From contig NC_016458.1 of assembly GCF_000226115.1 (NCBI RefSeq), forward strand, positions 7,226,001-7,290,000: a DNA stretch of 64,000 bases, written 5' to 3'. Positions 43,419 to 55,441 of this stretch are shown in pieces. A model generated the notes under the pieces. That model was given only the letters and a program-made list of their open reading frames with translations, was not told the DNA's origin and did not search any database. The DNA comes from Thermothielavioides terrestris NRRL 8126. Its lineage: Eukaryota > Ascomycota > Sordariomycetes > Sordariales > Chaetomiaceae. Position 1 is the stretch's first letter, and every line of letters begins with the position of its first letter. A program made the position numbers and the translations under genes.

Positions 43419-44128
43419 TTTCTTCCTGCGCGGAGTTGCTTGGGAACCTCTTAGTGCGGTGCCTCGTTGGAAGTATGGATCGTGCAGGACGAGCGTCTCT
43501 AGACCGAGACTGGGCGGGCCGGAGGGCAAGATATAGAGAGCTCCGGTTGAGCATGTGCGCTCGGTTATGAGCTGGGTTTCCCAGTTGCGCAAGCATATAC
43601 ACCGCCCGAGCATTTGAAAGCTACTAGTGTGGTCTTCTACATAAACGACACGTGCGTTGGGATGCAAGCTGTGTTTGTGTCACGAACAAGAAATCTTGAC
43701 ATCCTGATTCCAGGATTTTGGAAGAATGATGCTAGCTTCAGGTAATACATCTAGCCAGCAGACCCCAGTCCACCTAGTTTCAGTAACGTAAGGAGGGAGC
43801 TCTCCGTTCTGTGAGGCGAGCACCGTTCAAGTCAGTCCCGAGGTCAGACGCTTGCTCCCTGGATACAAAAGCCCACTGGCCCGAGTATGCAATTTGCATC
43901 TATCCTGGTCACCAAGGCTTACTCACAAGCCCCGTGCTATTCCACGGAGTGCTATGTATACTTCCACCTTCAAGCGTCATAGCTTTCATAAGCAAACTGC
44001 GATCCCGCATCCATGTATCCTGCTGCTCGTCAACCCCTCTTCCCCCCTCCCCCCGCTTGCTCTCCCCCCCTCCTCTCAGTCATATATATACGTACTCCAA
44101 GCACTCTCCTGATTGAATCTTGAACTGA
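43419..44128. other. Intergenic region
   Basis: Promoter of the Ala/Gly gene and 3' flank of the Cue1-like gene; C- and T-rich tracts near 44030-44080; no gene seen. Confidence 0.5.
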
Positions 44129-44936
44129 TCAGCTGCCTCCAGCAGCCTTCGCCTTCTCGGCGGCAATCTTGGCCTCCATCTTCCGCCTGGCCTCAAGGAT
44201 CATCTGATCCCTCCGCTTCTGCAGGAGCGCCTGCCTCTCCTCGCGGTTCGAGCTCCACCCCTTGCCGGCACCCTTCCCGCTTGCCTCGCCATTGCCCTCG
44301 GACTCGTCCGCTGGCGCGTTGAGCTTGTCTTTCAGGTTGTATCGTGTAATAAGATCCGGATAGGCAGGCCCGGCGGCGGGCTTGGACGCTTGCGGGGTGT
44401 TGTTCCCGTTATTGTTGGCGCTGCCCGGGGGCGGGGGTGGCTGGAAGGTGACGGGTGGCTGTTGATGGTGACAATAGTTAGCTAACTTGGCCCGTTCATC
44501 ACTCCCATCATGACTCTAGCAAATACGAAACCAGGGAGCCAAAAAAGAAAGAAAAAAAGAAAAGAAAAGAAAAGAAAAGCAAAAAAGGGGAAGAAAAATA
44601 ATCACCCACCGTCTCCAACCTCCCGGCCAAAATCCGCTCCGTGGTAGCGGCAATGTTCCCCCCCGTGCGCTGCAGATCCCACAGCGCCGTCCGCCTGTCC
44701 ACCTGCGGAAACATCTGCTGTATCCTCTCGGCGGCCTCCTCGCGCGAGCGCATCAGCGCCGCCGGGTCCGCCCCGGCTCTTCCGGCTCTCGCCGATCTCG
44801 ACGACGACGAGGACGACGATGACGACGAGGAAGATGACGAGAAGAACAGGTACCGCACCACCAGGCCCGACAGCACCAGGATCGCCACCAGCGACGGCAG
44901 GCTGAGCTGCGTCTGCGGTTGGTCGTCGTTGGCCAT
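44129..44936 (-). CDS. CUE1: Cue1-like ER membrane protein with CUE domain
   Basis: Predicted adaptor of ER-associated degradation: in yeast Cue1 anchors and activates the E2 Ubc7 at the ER membrane. Exons 44936-44610 and 44458-44129 join in phase 0 to 218 residues. One transmembrane helix (LSLPSLVAILVLSGLVVRYLFF, about 11-32) is followed by a Ser14 run. A CUE domain (about 58-105) follows, with ERIQQMFPQVDRRTALWDLQ and GGNIAATTERIL, carrying the MFP and LL-type ubiquitin-binding features. After a Pro/Asn-rich linker the C-terminus is a charged helix (REERQALLQKRRDQMILEAR) in the place of the Ubc7-binding region. The 151-nt intron contains an (AAAAG)n tract on the plus strand. Start chosen at the Met just before the membrane helix. 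Confidence 0.85.
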
Positions 44937-45932
44937 GGTTTTATATCTTTCTTTTTTCTTTTTCTTCCTCTTCCTCTGCTTCGCGCGCGCGTCACCGATC
45001 GGTCTGTCTGTCTGTTGATCGGTCGGTTACAGAGACGGTGCGTTGGTGTGGGGTCGGTTTTCGGTGTCTCTACCGGGTGCGGGCTGGGTTGGGTCGCGGA
45101 GGTCTTGCAACCGGAATCAGCCGGTGGCTCGGCGAACGAGGAGGTCCCGGCTCGACCGGGATTGCGGGATGCGGATGTGGATGCGGAGTGCGCGAGTGTG
45201 CGCGGGACTCAACACGGGGAGATGACCCGGGGAGGCGGTCGTGCGACAGCGTCTGTTGAGGGAGCGCTGATGATGAGTCGAGTTGAAGTGAGACACGGAG
45301 GCGCAGCGGCGAGTTGGCAACACCCGACAGTTGCGATTGGTAAGCTGCTGAGTACGGTTGGCAGCAGGTCAGCAATCAGGTAGAGCCGGCCCAGTGCGTA
45401 GAGCCGGTGCGATGGTGGTTTGGACCCCGAGCCACGGTCGAACGGGACGCTCGTGGCGTTGTGCTCTGATAAGGTCTAATCTGTTGTATTCCGGACACGA
45501 CGGGTTACGGGTTACGCATGCAGAAGATCACGGAATCCATGATCGGCGCCGAGAGTTACTTGGTAGACAGGTATTTTCTTGGCGCTCCTAGCAGGGCACG
45601 TGCCTGAGTGGGTCCGCCCTCCAATGCGCCCCGCTCAACATTGCTGCCATCATCAAAGCCTCGGCTCTGCAACTTAGGGGTGAACAACTTAGGGGGGAAA
45701 TGCCAAAGTTCTCAATTTCCATTGTTGCGCTAATCCCCTCCACCACGGCCTCTCCCCGTCAGAGACTCCTGGCCTGCCTATTTCCGTTGCACACACATAA
45801 ACCTGGTTCCGCTGTAGTTAACCTCCGCATCCTTGGTGCAGACGCTGCTTACGCCTACAATTGATTCACACAGCCCATCCTTAACCCCAAAATCCCCCGT
45901 TCCCTTCCGCCAGAAACACCAGAGGGCTCGGC
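44937..45932. other. Intergenic region upstream of CUE1
   Basis: 1 kb including the CUE1 promoter, with a pyrimidine-rich tract and TGTC/TCGG repeats near 44995-45025, and the 3' flank of NOT2. No gene seen. Confidence 0.5.
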
Positions 45933-48124
45933 TCATGCCCCCAGACCCTGCAGCTGCGTTGTGGGAGTCGTATCGAGATCCACATATTGCAACACCAGTT
46001 CCCGCTGCCAAGAGAGATTCGTTAGTGAGGAGAGGGGCTCATCATCATCATCGGGGGTCATCGTTCCATCCCATACCCGCTCCTTGCGCCAGTTGGCCGC
46101 ATCCCAGACGATGTAGTACCCCCGCTCGTGGCCGGGCCCCAAGGTCTGCGGTGCCATGATGTCGTCCTTTGTGAGCCAGAACTGGTATTTCTTGTGCCAC
46201 CTCCAGTTCCGGTTGTTGAGCTCGATGGCCGCCATCTGCTGCTTGATGTCCCGCGGGCAGCTGTAGAAGATCCACATCAGGGTCTCCTCGTTGAAGCTCG
46301 AGATTTTGGCCTCGATCGGCTGCACGTTCTTAACTTGGTAGCAGTCGGGTAGGCGAAAGTTTGGTACTGGTGGCCTTGGGGGCGCGTCGTCAAACACCGA
46401 ATAAATCTTGGTTGAGATGGCGCTAGGCAAGATCAGCAGGAAGCCCAAGAATCTGTGGGAACGAGAAGATAAGAAAACAAAGAGAGGGCCTACTCCGATG
46501 AACGCATATCCACGTTCAGAAGAGACGGGTCAAGGCCGCACGTCAGCGCGTTGTAGTCCGGGAAATTGTTCATCAAGGTCCGGAGACCCTTGATCCCCCA
46601 TTTGTCAATGGGCGCCATGCCCTCCAGCGGATCTTGGACCTGGCTAGCCGCGGCCTTTTCTTCCTCCTTGACTTTAGCCGTTGGAGGGTCGTTGCCGATC
46701 GCTCCTAGCGGATTTCTCCCGCCTACCGCGTCCGCCGCGTCCTCACGATAGCCGGCCGGCTTCTGACGCTGCTCGTCCTCGCCAGCCGGCGTCCGAGAAT
46801 CTTGAGGCCGTGCTATCGCAGCCGGCGAGCGGACGTCGGCAGCGCGCGACGTCGCTGAGAGCGCGCTCAGCAACCCGTTCCCTGCCCGGTTCGCATGCAT
46901 GGCGGACCCAGGGGCCGAAGCCTGGCCACCAAACCCCAGGTTTGACACCAGGTTCCCGCTGCGATCGTGGGCGCCAATCTCCCCATTCGCCGCCCGGTTG
47001 AGCGGCGGAAAATCGTCGGCCAGGCCTGACTGCGTCTGAGATGCTTGGGGAACACTCCCTTGGTTTCCAAACCTGAAAGATCCATGGGCGGACGAGAGCC
47101 GCGATGCAAAGAGGTCATCCTGCTGAGTTTGCTGCGAGAGCGGCGTCCCTGCTCCACGATGCACCCCTCCGCCAATGCTTCGCGGCCCTTGTGCCGACCA
47201 CATGGATGACTGGGCTGCCGAGCTAAGCTGAGAGGTGTTGGACAGAGATGGAAACTCCCTGGACACAGATGTCGGTTAGCGCTTCTCTTCTTTCCAGTTC
47301 ATTGAGTAGACGAGCGAAAGAAGTAGCATCTCCTTCTGTACCCCTTCAAAATGGATGCGTAGGGCAGTCCTCCTGTCAGCCTTTGCGATTTTTCCGCACC
47401 GTTTGTCTCCTTCACTTTGACGGAGAGTCTCGGTTTGGATAGTTGAGGCACCGCCATGGCTACCGTGCCCTTTCCGACAGAAGGCTAGCGAGATGGAAAG
47501 CAAGACAGTCCGAGAGGCGAGAAGGACAGATGTGAGAAGCGCGAGGAGAAATGCAGGGTAAGCGTACGAAAGTGGTGTTGCGCGAGATCAACAGTGCCGG
47601 GGACGGGCGATCTGCGAAAGAAGTGTAGAAACAAACGGTAAAATAGGAAGAAAGCCGCTGCGCAGGAGTGGAATTTAATGTTTTTCCGAGTGGTCGGCCG
47701 AGCAGCAAGCAGCGGGAGTGCAGCGGAGCGCAAGACGCGAGACGAGATCGAATGGGCAGAAGAAGCGACAGTCACTCGACCTTTCGCCAACCCCAGCGGA
47801 CGAGAACAACACCCAAGTGAAATCCCGACTTACGATAAATCCAACGGCGTCGCCGGCTGGGAGCCCGCCAAGCTCTGCGCGAAGCTGACATTCCCCCCTA
47901 TTTGCCTGGCCGCGCCTGGTGGCACGCTCGCGCTGCCTCCCATGGGCATGCCGCCGAACCACCCTGCCCCGTTGCCTACCGGTCCTGCCAACCCCAGCGC
48001 GTCAGCCTATGGCCAGCCAGCAGCCACCCAAGTCGTCGCAGATCCCATCGGCGCTACGGGGCACCGCGCGTCCGCCTCACCTATCTTCCCGTTCGGTAAC
48101 CTATTCGACACGGCGCGGCCGGCT

Positions 48125-48155
<31 letters not shown>

Positions 48156-48174
48156 CTCCAAACCCGCCGGGCAT
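45933..48174 (-). CDS. NOT2: NOT2 (CDC36), CCR4-NOT complex subunit; 5' end uncertain
   Basis: Scaffold subunit that pairs with NOT3/5 on NOT1 in the deadenylase complex. Exons (last to first) 45933-46452, 46494-47258, 47834-47975 and 48081 up to at least 48174; phases agree at all three junctions. The last exon holds the NOT-box: FRLPDCYQV, FNEETLMWIFYSCPRD, AAIELNNRNWRWHKKYQFWL and GYYIVWDAANWRKER. The middle exon holds EFPSLSNTSQ, DDFPPLNR and LRTLMNNFPDYNALTCGLD. The first exon has RGMPGGFGGQQQ with a Gln run, and RLPNGKIGNGAGWFGGMPMGG across intron 1. The frame closes with TGA upstream of 48190, so either translation starts at the Met at 48174 or a further 5' exon exists between about 48200 and 48430. 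Introns are 41, 575 and 105 nt. Confidence 0.88.
48127..48153 (-). repeat. CAG repeat encoding poly-Gln in NOT2
   Basis: Uninterrupted CTG triplets on the plus strand give about nine Gln near the N-terminus; common in fungal NOT2 and likely length-variable. Confidence 0.85.
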
Positions 48175-49288
48175 GCCGCGGAGCGCCTGTGGTACAGCCC
48201 CTGATGTTCCAAGAATGCATCAGCACGCCTCATCCATTCAAAAGCATAGGTTTCTTGGTTGGAGTGGACGTGAATTTGACGTCTGGTGCAAGGGCCTGCA
48301 GGGAATGGGCGGATCCAACGAGTGCCGCACCCTCTGCGCCGACCAGCACGAGTACAAGAATGCGGTTCAATTTGGGAAGTGCACATGGCCTTCATCTCTC
48401 CGGGTTTTTCCAGCGTTCATGGCATAGAGGAAGAGCACTTGGGCATCCATTGACGAAAGCTCGGCGCAGGTCCATGGCTAGGGAGCCTCCGCAGAGCTCC
48501 GGGCTGGGGTTCGAGCGGAACTAGCTCGATAGAAGGGCGAACGGCGCTGAGGCAATTGCAAGCGGAGGAGGCATGGGGCGAATATATCGGGCTTGCGACA
48601 GGGGCGCAAACAGCGAGGGCACTGGGTGGGATCGAGGATCGAATCGAGATGGGGAGGGATGGCAGGGGCAACGCCACACCACCACCGTACCTGGCCGATT
48701 CATCATTTGAGAACCAAGATCACGCAGTATGGGACTGCTCGTTCGTTCGCTAGGAGGCTTGATCGAGAGGTATCGCCTGAGTGGCCTTTGTTTGCGTTCG
48801 AAATGGAGCAAGCGGTTGGGGGAGGGGCTGAGGGCAGTTCCGGAGTTGGAGTTGTCCTGGGACTGCGGCTGCAAACCCTTGAGCAAGGCTGACATGCCAC
48901 CAACTTGCAGGGCTCCCCACAGACAGCGACAGCCGGGCCGCACGAGGGTCCGTGCCCTTAGCGCTGATCACGCTTAAACGCTGGTAAACTAGTGTAAAAT
49001 TCTGGCGTCCATACACTACCTTAGTGTACATACCTACTTCCTTGATACAGAGCCGTTAATTTCGAACTTACGTGTGTACGGAATATCCGTGCCGATACAT
49101 CGTGCTGTAACGTGCATTTGGGTTAACTCGGGTAGGTAGCGTACTGTCAACTACATCCCGCTCACACCATTACCTGGCGCGGCGAGATAGAGAGGGAGTT
49201 GACAGGTAAACTATGATGCATCCCATACACACGCATCAGATGATGCGCCTCCAACATGCGCCCGGAATGCCTCCTAGAGCGCCTTTCC
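48175..49288. other. Intergenic region NOT2 5' / ZNG1 3'
   Basis: Contains the NOT2 promoter and perhaps its first exon (48.2-48.45 kb). TAGTGTA/TACACTA words lie near 48990-49030. No further gene seen. Confidence 0.45.
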
Positions 49289-50793
49289 TTATGTTGGCGG
49301 GGCCTCTCCGACGGCATCCGCCAGGCTTTTCCCAAAGTCAAAGCGGTCCAAGTGACGCCCGATCAGAACGAGCTTGCCCACCCGGGAAACGTCCGGATCG
49401 GGCTGCTCGGATGGGTTGTCAAACACGTCAAAAATCTCTCGGACGCCCTGGATGAACTTCTCCCTCCCATCATGGGCGAAAAAGCGGCCTTTTACTCGGT
49501 GGATGTCATACGCCGGGCCGTCTGAGGGTGTGTGGCCTGGGAGGACGTTTTCCCACAGGACGGATCGCAGCCAGGCATCTAGCGCTGATTGTTGCGTCTC
49601 CGTCATTATGGGGAGCGGGATGGAGATGGTCGATATCGTCTGGCTGGATCAGCTTCAGTCCGTTCGTTACGTTGCAGGACTGGCACTTGAGCCTCTTACC
49701 TTGTCGATGTGGCTGTGGCCGAGTCCTGGCCGGTCGAGTTCCTTTACGCTGTCGTAAGCGTGCAGATCCAAAAGAAAGCCCTCCAGATGCGGCACGACAC
49801 TCTGGGACGTGACGAAGATCTTGGCCAGCCCGTTGATGGACTCTATCCTGTCTCTGACGGCCTGAAGCTCCAGCTCGCTAACGAGGTCGGATTTGTTGAT
49901 GACGACAACGTCAGCATGGGAAATCTGGACATGGGCGGTCGTCATGACCGGTCCATGGGCATCGTCGGTCTCTTCATGGCCCTCGACTTTCCCGGCCGGG
50001 TCGTCGAGGCTGCGCAGGATGTTCTTGGCGTCGACGAGGGTCACGATGCCGTCCAGGTAGATGGTGCTGCCGAGCCCGTCGTCCATCCAGAACATGGGCG
50101 CAATATTTCCCGGGTCTGCTAGGCCTGTTGTCTCCAGCAGAATGTAGTCAAACTTTCCTTTCTTCTCCATCAGCGACTCGATAGCGGCGACGCCCGTGTC
50201 CCTGGCAGACCCGCGTGTCAACGTGAACAGCAATCGAAACCCCGTGGTCAGCAAATCCGGTTCGCAGATGGAGGGGCTTACTTGACCGAGCAGCAAATGC
50301 ACCCATTGCCGACCTCCATCCACTCTTCGACCGACTCGCCATCCTTGTTGATTGTCAGGGACTTTTCAATGTCCAATGCTGGCCACATCACATCAGTATG
50401 TTGGCGGCGGGACAATGGGGCGACCCCTAGGCTTCCTCTAGGCTTCCAACCTACAGTCGCCAAATTCTGAACAAACCCCACTGAGAGTCAGCGACGTATT
50501 CGTGCTTGAATGAACGCAAAGAGCAGTCATTCGACTCACCATTCATGATGACAGCGATCTTTTTGCCGTGCTCAGCAGTGAGAATGTAGTTCAGGAGGGT
50601 GGTCTTGCCGGCACCGAGGTATCCTAGGGAACACACCCGCTCTATCAGGTCTGATCTGCTGCAATGATTCTGATCGGGCCGGACAGCACGCACCAGTCAC
50701 TATTGTGATGGGAACTTTGACTGGCGTCTCCTCCGATGCAAGCTCGCCGCCAGCGCCCACCAGGTCCGGCGGTCCTTCATCATCCCAGTCCAT
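49289..50793 (-). CDS. ZNG1: ZNG1-type CobW/G3E GTPase zinc metallochaperone, with 12-nt micro-exon
   Basis: GTP-driven zinc transferase of the CBWD/ZNG1 group; known members deliver Zn to methionine aminopeptidase 1. Exons 50793-50694, 50623-50540, 50466-50455 (12 nt), 50378-50282, 50201-49700 and 49639-49289 join in phase to 381 residues. Walker [16 protein letters not shown] crosses intron 1. NEFGDS is made by the micro-exon. The metal motif CICC lies in [11 protein letters not shown], followed by [10 protein letters not shown], then NKSDL for base recognition. A His/Asp-rich GHSHIDK loop precedes the CobW C-terminal domain ending [12 protein letters not shown]. The N-terminal GPPDLV weakly resembles the CPELVP motif of human ZNG1 but lacks its Cys. 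All introns are 60-80 nt. Divergent from MOB3. Confidence 0.9.
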
Positions 50794-51379
50794 CTCCGGC
50801 TGGATCGGAGAGCAGTTGAATTTTCTTTCTGTATTTCCTTTCTTTTCAGAGCCCGGTCCTCGTTAGGGTGCGAGAAACTTGATCAATTGTTCAAGGCCTG
50901 TCTCACTTTCGTCCCGTAAGAGGAGGTTTACATGCAGGTAAAGAGGCCAAGTGCACTGCAGAACGACGTAAAATACCGTTATTCCCTAAATGCATGTCTC
51001 CAGGTTACGTAATGACTTGAAGACCAGCCCTGGGAAGCAGCAGGGGTTCTAACCTTAACCAGCGTAACTAACGTGAGCGCCTGCTAGCTGCGAGCCTCAG
51101 CTCGAGCACGACAAGAGCTCGGGCAACTCAAAAGCGACTGGAAATCTCCTTCGACAATCTGCCGCTCCTTTGCAGCCCCCGCGACAAGCCTCCTTAACTC
51201 CCGCTCAACCATCGCCGGCACGCAGGAGTTGAGAGTATCCCCTGACTACAGCGCATCATCACAACGTGATTGTGGGCTTGTCGCTTTCTCTCTCTGACCC
51301 TGATCCCCGGTCCTGACCCCAACCCCAAGCTCCCAATCCCCAGTCACCACCCCCGTCCCCCCGGCCCCAAATCGCCGCC
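50794..51379. promoter_or_regulatory. Divergent promoter region ZNG1/MOB3 with TTACGTAA
   Basis: 586 bp between opposite start codons. TTACGTAA at 51005-51012 is a perfect palindrome of the type bound by Yap/bZIP factors in fungi. Pyrimidine-rich sequence precedes MOB3. Regulatory role is inferred. Confidence 0.45.
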
Positions 51380-53274
51380 ATGTCGTCGCTGCCGCCGAGC
51401 TCGCCCCGGCTGCCCAGTCCTCCTCCTCCGGCCGAGATCCAAATCGGACCCAAGTCGCCCCTGATGGGCCCCAACGCCGCTCGCCAGGCTGCCCAGATCG
51501 AGCAGACGACCATCGACACGAACGCCAAGCGGCGCATCCATCCGGGCACAAAGTCGGCTGACATGGCCGCTGGGCCTCCTCTTGTCCCGTTGCACGAGGT
51601 CAGGAATTCTGCTTCCCCCATGAAGCCGAGGCGAGCAGAAGGGGGAGAAAACGACTGACCGGGGGCCTCACACAACAGCTCGACTCGGCCTTCCAGCTCC
51701 AGGAACACCTCGCAGCCCTGCACTACTATCACACAGCGAGCCACACTACGCCAGTGACGCGCGAGACCGCGAAGTTGCTCGCAACGCCGCCCCCGGGCAT
51801 CGACCGGACCCTGTGGCTCTACGAGCTCTGCCGCTTCTTGATCGCCCAGTGCAACACCCTCATTGTCGGCTTCCTCTTCGACACGCCCCCGTGCAGCGCC
51901 TCGACCTGTCCCGAAATGCGTGCCGGCGAGTGGCAGTTTCTGTGCGCCGTGCATGATACACCCAAAAGCTGCTGCGCCATCGATTACTGCTGCCACACGC
52001 TCGACTGGGCTGCCAATGTCGTGACCAATCCCAAGATCTTCCCCAGCCGCTTCGTCGTCGACACGCCGGACAAGAACACGGCCCTCAAGAACCTGGTCAA
52101 CGTCTTCCACCGTCTGCACCGAATCTTCGCTCACGCCTGGTTCCAGCATCGGGGCGTGTTCTGGTCTGTCGAGACTCAGGGCGGCCTCTACGTCTTTTTC
52201 AAGACTGTGTGCGATGTGTACGACCTTCTACCGGCAGAGAACTACAAGCTGCCTCCCGAGGCTGAAGGCCTGGACAGCAGCTCAGATGCAGGAGACGCAA
52301 GAGACAGGACCGCCGACCGGAGGCAGCCTCACCAACAACATCCGACTGGCCCTATTTCCATCGCGAAGCCGCCTCGACAGCGTGACAACGATGAAGGGGA
52401 TTATCCCTCCGTGAGCAGGACCAACACGAGGAGGCACATTAAGAGCAGCCCCTCGACAGGCAGCGCAGTCACGACGGTCCCCGAGGCGGACGAGGATGAG
52501 AGTACCGACCTTTCCAACAGGTTCGGCGAGATGCGCATCTCCGCCCCCGCAGGCCCCATCAACGGAGAGATGGAGCTGAGCAGTATCCCCGTTATAGTCG
52601 ATCACCGTTCCGTAACAGCGGCTGAACAGCCGCTGCGACCGTCTAGCGTGGTTCCGCCGTCGCGGGCGGCGACAACCGAGTCTCATCTTCGGGCTCCGGC
52701 CCAACCCGCTAAGCAAGGGACGGAAGTGGCTGCCCATGAATCCGAATTTGCCTCTGAGCCAGAAGTCCGCCCCCAACCCGAGCCAGAGCCCGGGCACACT
52801 GCTGCTTCAGGATCCGACTCCCAGCCGGAAACAGCGGAACGGCCCTCTACCGATCCCGCCGCGGCGCAGCAGGAGGCGTCCGAAGATCAATCCACCGCTG
52901 AGGCTGCTGGGCCTACGCCGGAAACGAACAGGACCAAGAGCGAGCACCAAGAACCTTCGGAAGACGTAAGCGGGGAGAACCAGCCGGCGATACCAGCCAC
53001 CACAGCAGCGAGCGCAGCTGAAGGCGAGGACGTCCTGCCGCCTGCGCAGGCGGAGGGCACACCATCAGAGGGTGCCAGCGAGGGCCCAGCAGCAGCTGGA
53101 GAGTTCGATTCGGAACCGCAGGCAACTGCTGGCCAGGACAGCAAGGGCCAAGGCAGAGGGACTGTGGAGGGAGGGAAGGAAGATGGCGGCGAGGCGGCAG
53201 AAACGAAAGCCGAGCAGGCAGAGCAAGAAGAGAAAGGCCATGGGCAACCGCAGGAGGAGAAGGAGGCGGAATGA
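51380..53274 (+). CDS. MOB3: MOB3 / phocein-like STRIPAK subunit
   Basis: Mob1/phocein-family adaptor. In Sordaria and Neurospora MOB3 is part of STRIPAK and is needed for hyphal fusion and fruiting-body development. Exons 51380-51598 and 51679-53274 join in phase 0 (HE|LD) to 604 residues. The Mob fold spans about 70-290: FQLQEHLAALHYYHT, LWLYELCRFLIAQCNTL, PPCSASTCPEM, GEWQFLCAVHD, YCCHTLDWA, and LVNVFHRLHRIFAHAWFQH with the Cys and His residues of the zinc site. The remaining half is disordered: Pro, Ser, then strongly Glu/Ala/Gln-rich. This makes it much longer than animal phocein (about 225) but usual for filamentous fungi. The 80-nt intron ends CACAACAG. Confidence 0.9.
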
Positions 53275-55441
53275 GAGGAAGATTAGAGGTTTCGTTGGTT
53301 GATTGATCGATCGATCTTTACCGTCCAATTCATCTCGTTGATACCCTCCCACGATGTGCGCGTACCACATACTGTTCGTCGAGGTGTATTACTGCCCAAA
53401 TTGGTCTGCAGGCTCTTTTATCTTTGAGCTGTGCCCGCTCTTCTTTGCCGATCTGTGAGAGCTGCCGCGGGGTGGGGTCAAGCAGGATTCAGAGAAGGGT
53501 ATGTAAGAGAGAGGTGCTCCTCTCCTACATGCTTGGAGAGAGGCCAAGGTCTATATACAAGTGGGAGCAGGCCGAACAGGGGACCCTATAAGCGCAGCGT
53601 GCGTAGCAAGGGGAGTTAAGTGTGCCAACTGCGCGAGAATCTATCACGTCACTCATCTCTCTTCTCCTCCTCTCTGTTGTACCGACCAGCGCTTTTTCGA
53701 TCAACCGGAACAGTCAGAAACAACAAAACGGCACGTAACGTACCTTGTCACAATATATATACACCAAATCTGAACGAATTGCTAAAGTTGTGATATAATA
53801 ACAAGCAGGCAAGATGAAGAAAGAGCATCCAGTCAACCCTTCGATTCGATCTCGGGTATATCCACCACCGCCAAGAACAACAACAACGACGACAACATCA
53901 CCCCGGTGCCCTATCCTTATACCCCCTCCCCTTCCCACTTGCTTGCTTTTCTGGTTCAGCTGCCGTCTCTGTCTCGCGTGTCCTCGCCAAAGCAAATCTG
54001 CTGCCGAAACATGCTCGCTGCCCAAAGTCAAAACCGATCAGTCAATCATTTCCCGGCTGCCACGTTGGTGCTGTGCAATGCGGTTTTCCTATATTTTTTG
54101 TATGCTCGTCTTCTCTATGCCTTGTCGTCCCGGTTCGCTTCTCGGTACGGTTTTTTGTCGCAGTGAGATAGATGTGAATGAGTATCCTGAGAATCCAAAG
54201 GGGGAAACCGGAAGAAAACAAAAGAGGAGAGAAGAAGGTTGGAGGAGTAAAGCAAAAGAGAAACAAAACATAGGGGCAGGAATATTAGTTGTGGCAAGTA
54301 AGTTAGTAATATAGACATGCAAGAACGGAAAAGTAATGATGAACATAAAAAGAGAATGCCTGAACATATGACAGGGAAGAAGGGTACATGACAACAACCA
54401 AAGTACATGTGGCGAAGACAGAGCAAATAGTGTACAAGAAGTGAAGCGAAAAAACAACTCAAACCAACAGTCGAAAGGGTCATTGCTGCAGCCGGGATGC
54501 AAAAAGAAAAAGGGAGTCCCAAACAAAGCCTGGAGAACCCGGAGGCCGAGGCGGTTCGTTCACGAGAAGCCAAGGATCCAAGTCCAGAGCCGCCGGGCGG
54601 TCAGCCAAGAAAGAGACGAATACGAGGCCAGCGAGGATCCATCCAGACCAAACGGTCATGTACTGTGTAGTTGCCGGGCTCTGCGGCTGCGGTCGCCGTT
54701 GTTGCCGTTTCCTTTCCACGGGGTGGCGTGGCCGTAGTGAACGAGAAGAAGAAGAAGGGGGCGGGCGGCGCGAGCTGGGACGGACACAATGCATTGCATT
54801 GGTCCAGGACAGTCGGCACCCCTTTGGGCGGAATTGGCGCTGGGTCGATAAACTGCCAAGTATGGAGCCGGTTCGTCCGATGTGTGTCGCGGCTTCTCGG
54901 GCGGGCAAAATGCTCCAGGAAAAGCAATCCCGTTGGGATGGGACGTGTGTGTGGGGTATTGGGGGGGGAGGGGAACAGGTGCCGAAAGGGTTGGTAGGGT
55001 TGTGTTTCAGATCATCGAAAACGGTTCGGCCGGCGATCCAAGCGTTCCGGCCCCCTGCATTAGCATCGGACGCCCGTGACGTCGCAGGGCCGCATTATCG
55101 GGTCCCGGGAAATTGTCCAGGGGACCGCTTGGGCCGGCCCGCGGCTCAGAGAGCCGCATCAGAACGTCAGGCCGTTCTCCGTCATTGGGCCTTGGGAAGC
55201 CCAGTTCCCACTTCTCCGCCGTCCCGCAACTCCATCGCGACAGGATGCGCGGCTTGCAAGCGCCCGGCTGGTCGAAACGGGCGGTGTCGTCGAGGGTCTC
55301 GTGGCCCATAGCCCATGGCCCATGGCCCTTTGCAATCTTGTTGCCCGTTCGACGCTCTTCGCATTGAGACATCCAGAGCGGCAGTCAACAAAGCGCAGTA
55401 GGCCGGCCTCCAAGCGTACCAACCCCGTATGGTTTTTTCGT
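53275..55441. other. Convergent 3' region MOB3 / Zn2Cys6 gene
   Basis: 2.2 kb between two 3' ends. Short open frames on both strands, several Phe/Leu/Ser-rich ones being the reverse reading of A/G-rich DNA at 54.15-54.55 kb, are not convincing genes. No RNA gene recognised. Confidence 0.5.

Noticed and set aside
42591..43667. Longer 358-codon version of the Ala/Gly-repeat protein
   Set aside because: The extra N-terminal part is not coding in character and the Met at 43418 begins the plausible protein.
54042..54573. Phe/Leu/Ser-rich open frames on the minus strand
   Set aside because: They are the reverse reading of A/G-rich 3' flanking DNA, have no homologues I know and overlap in two frames.
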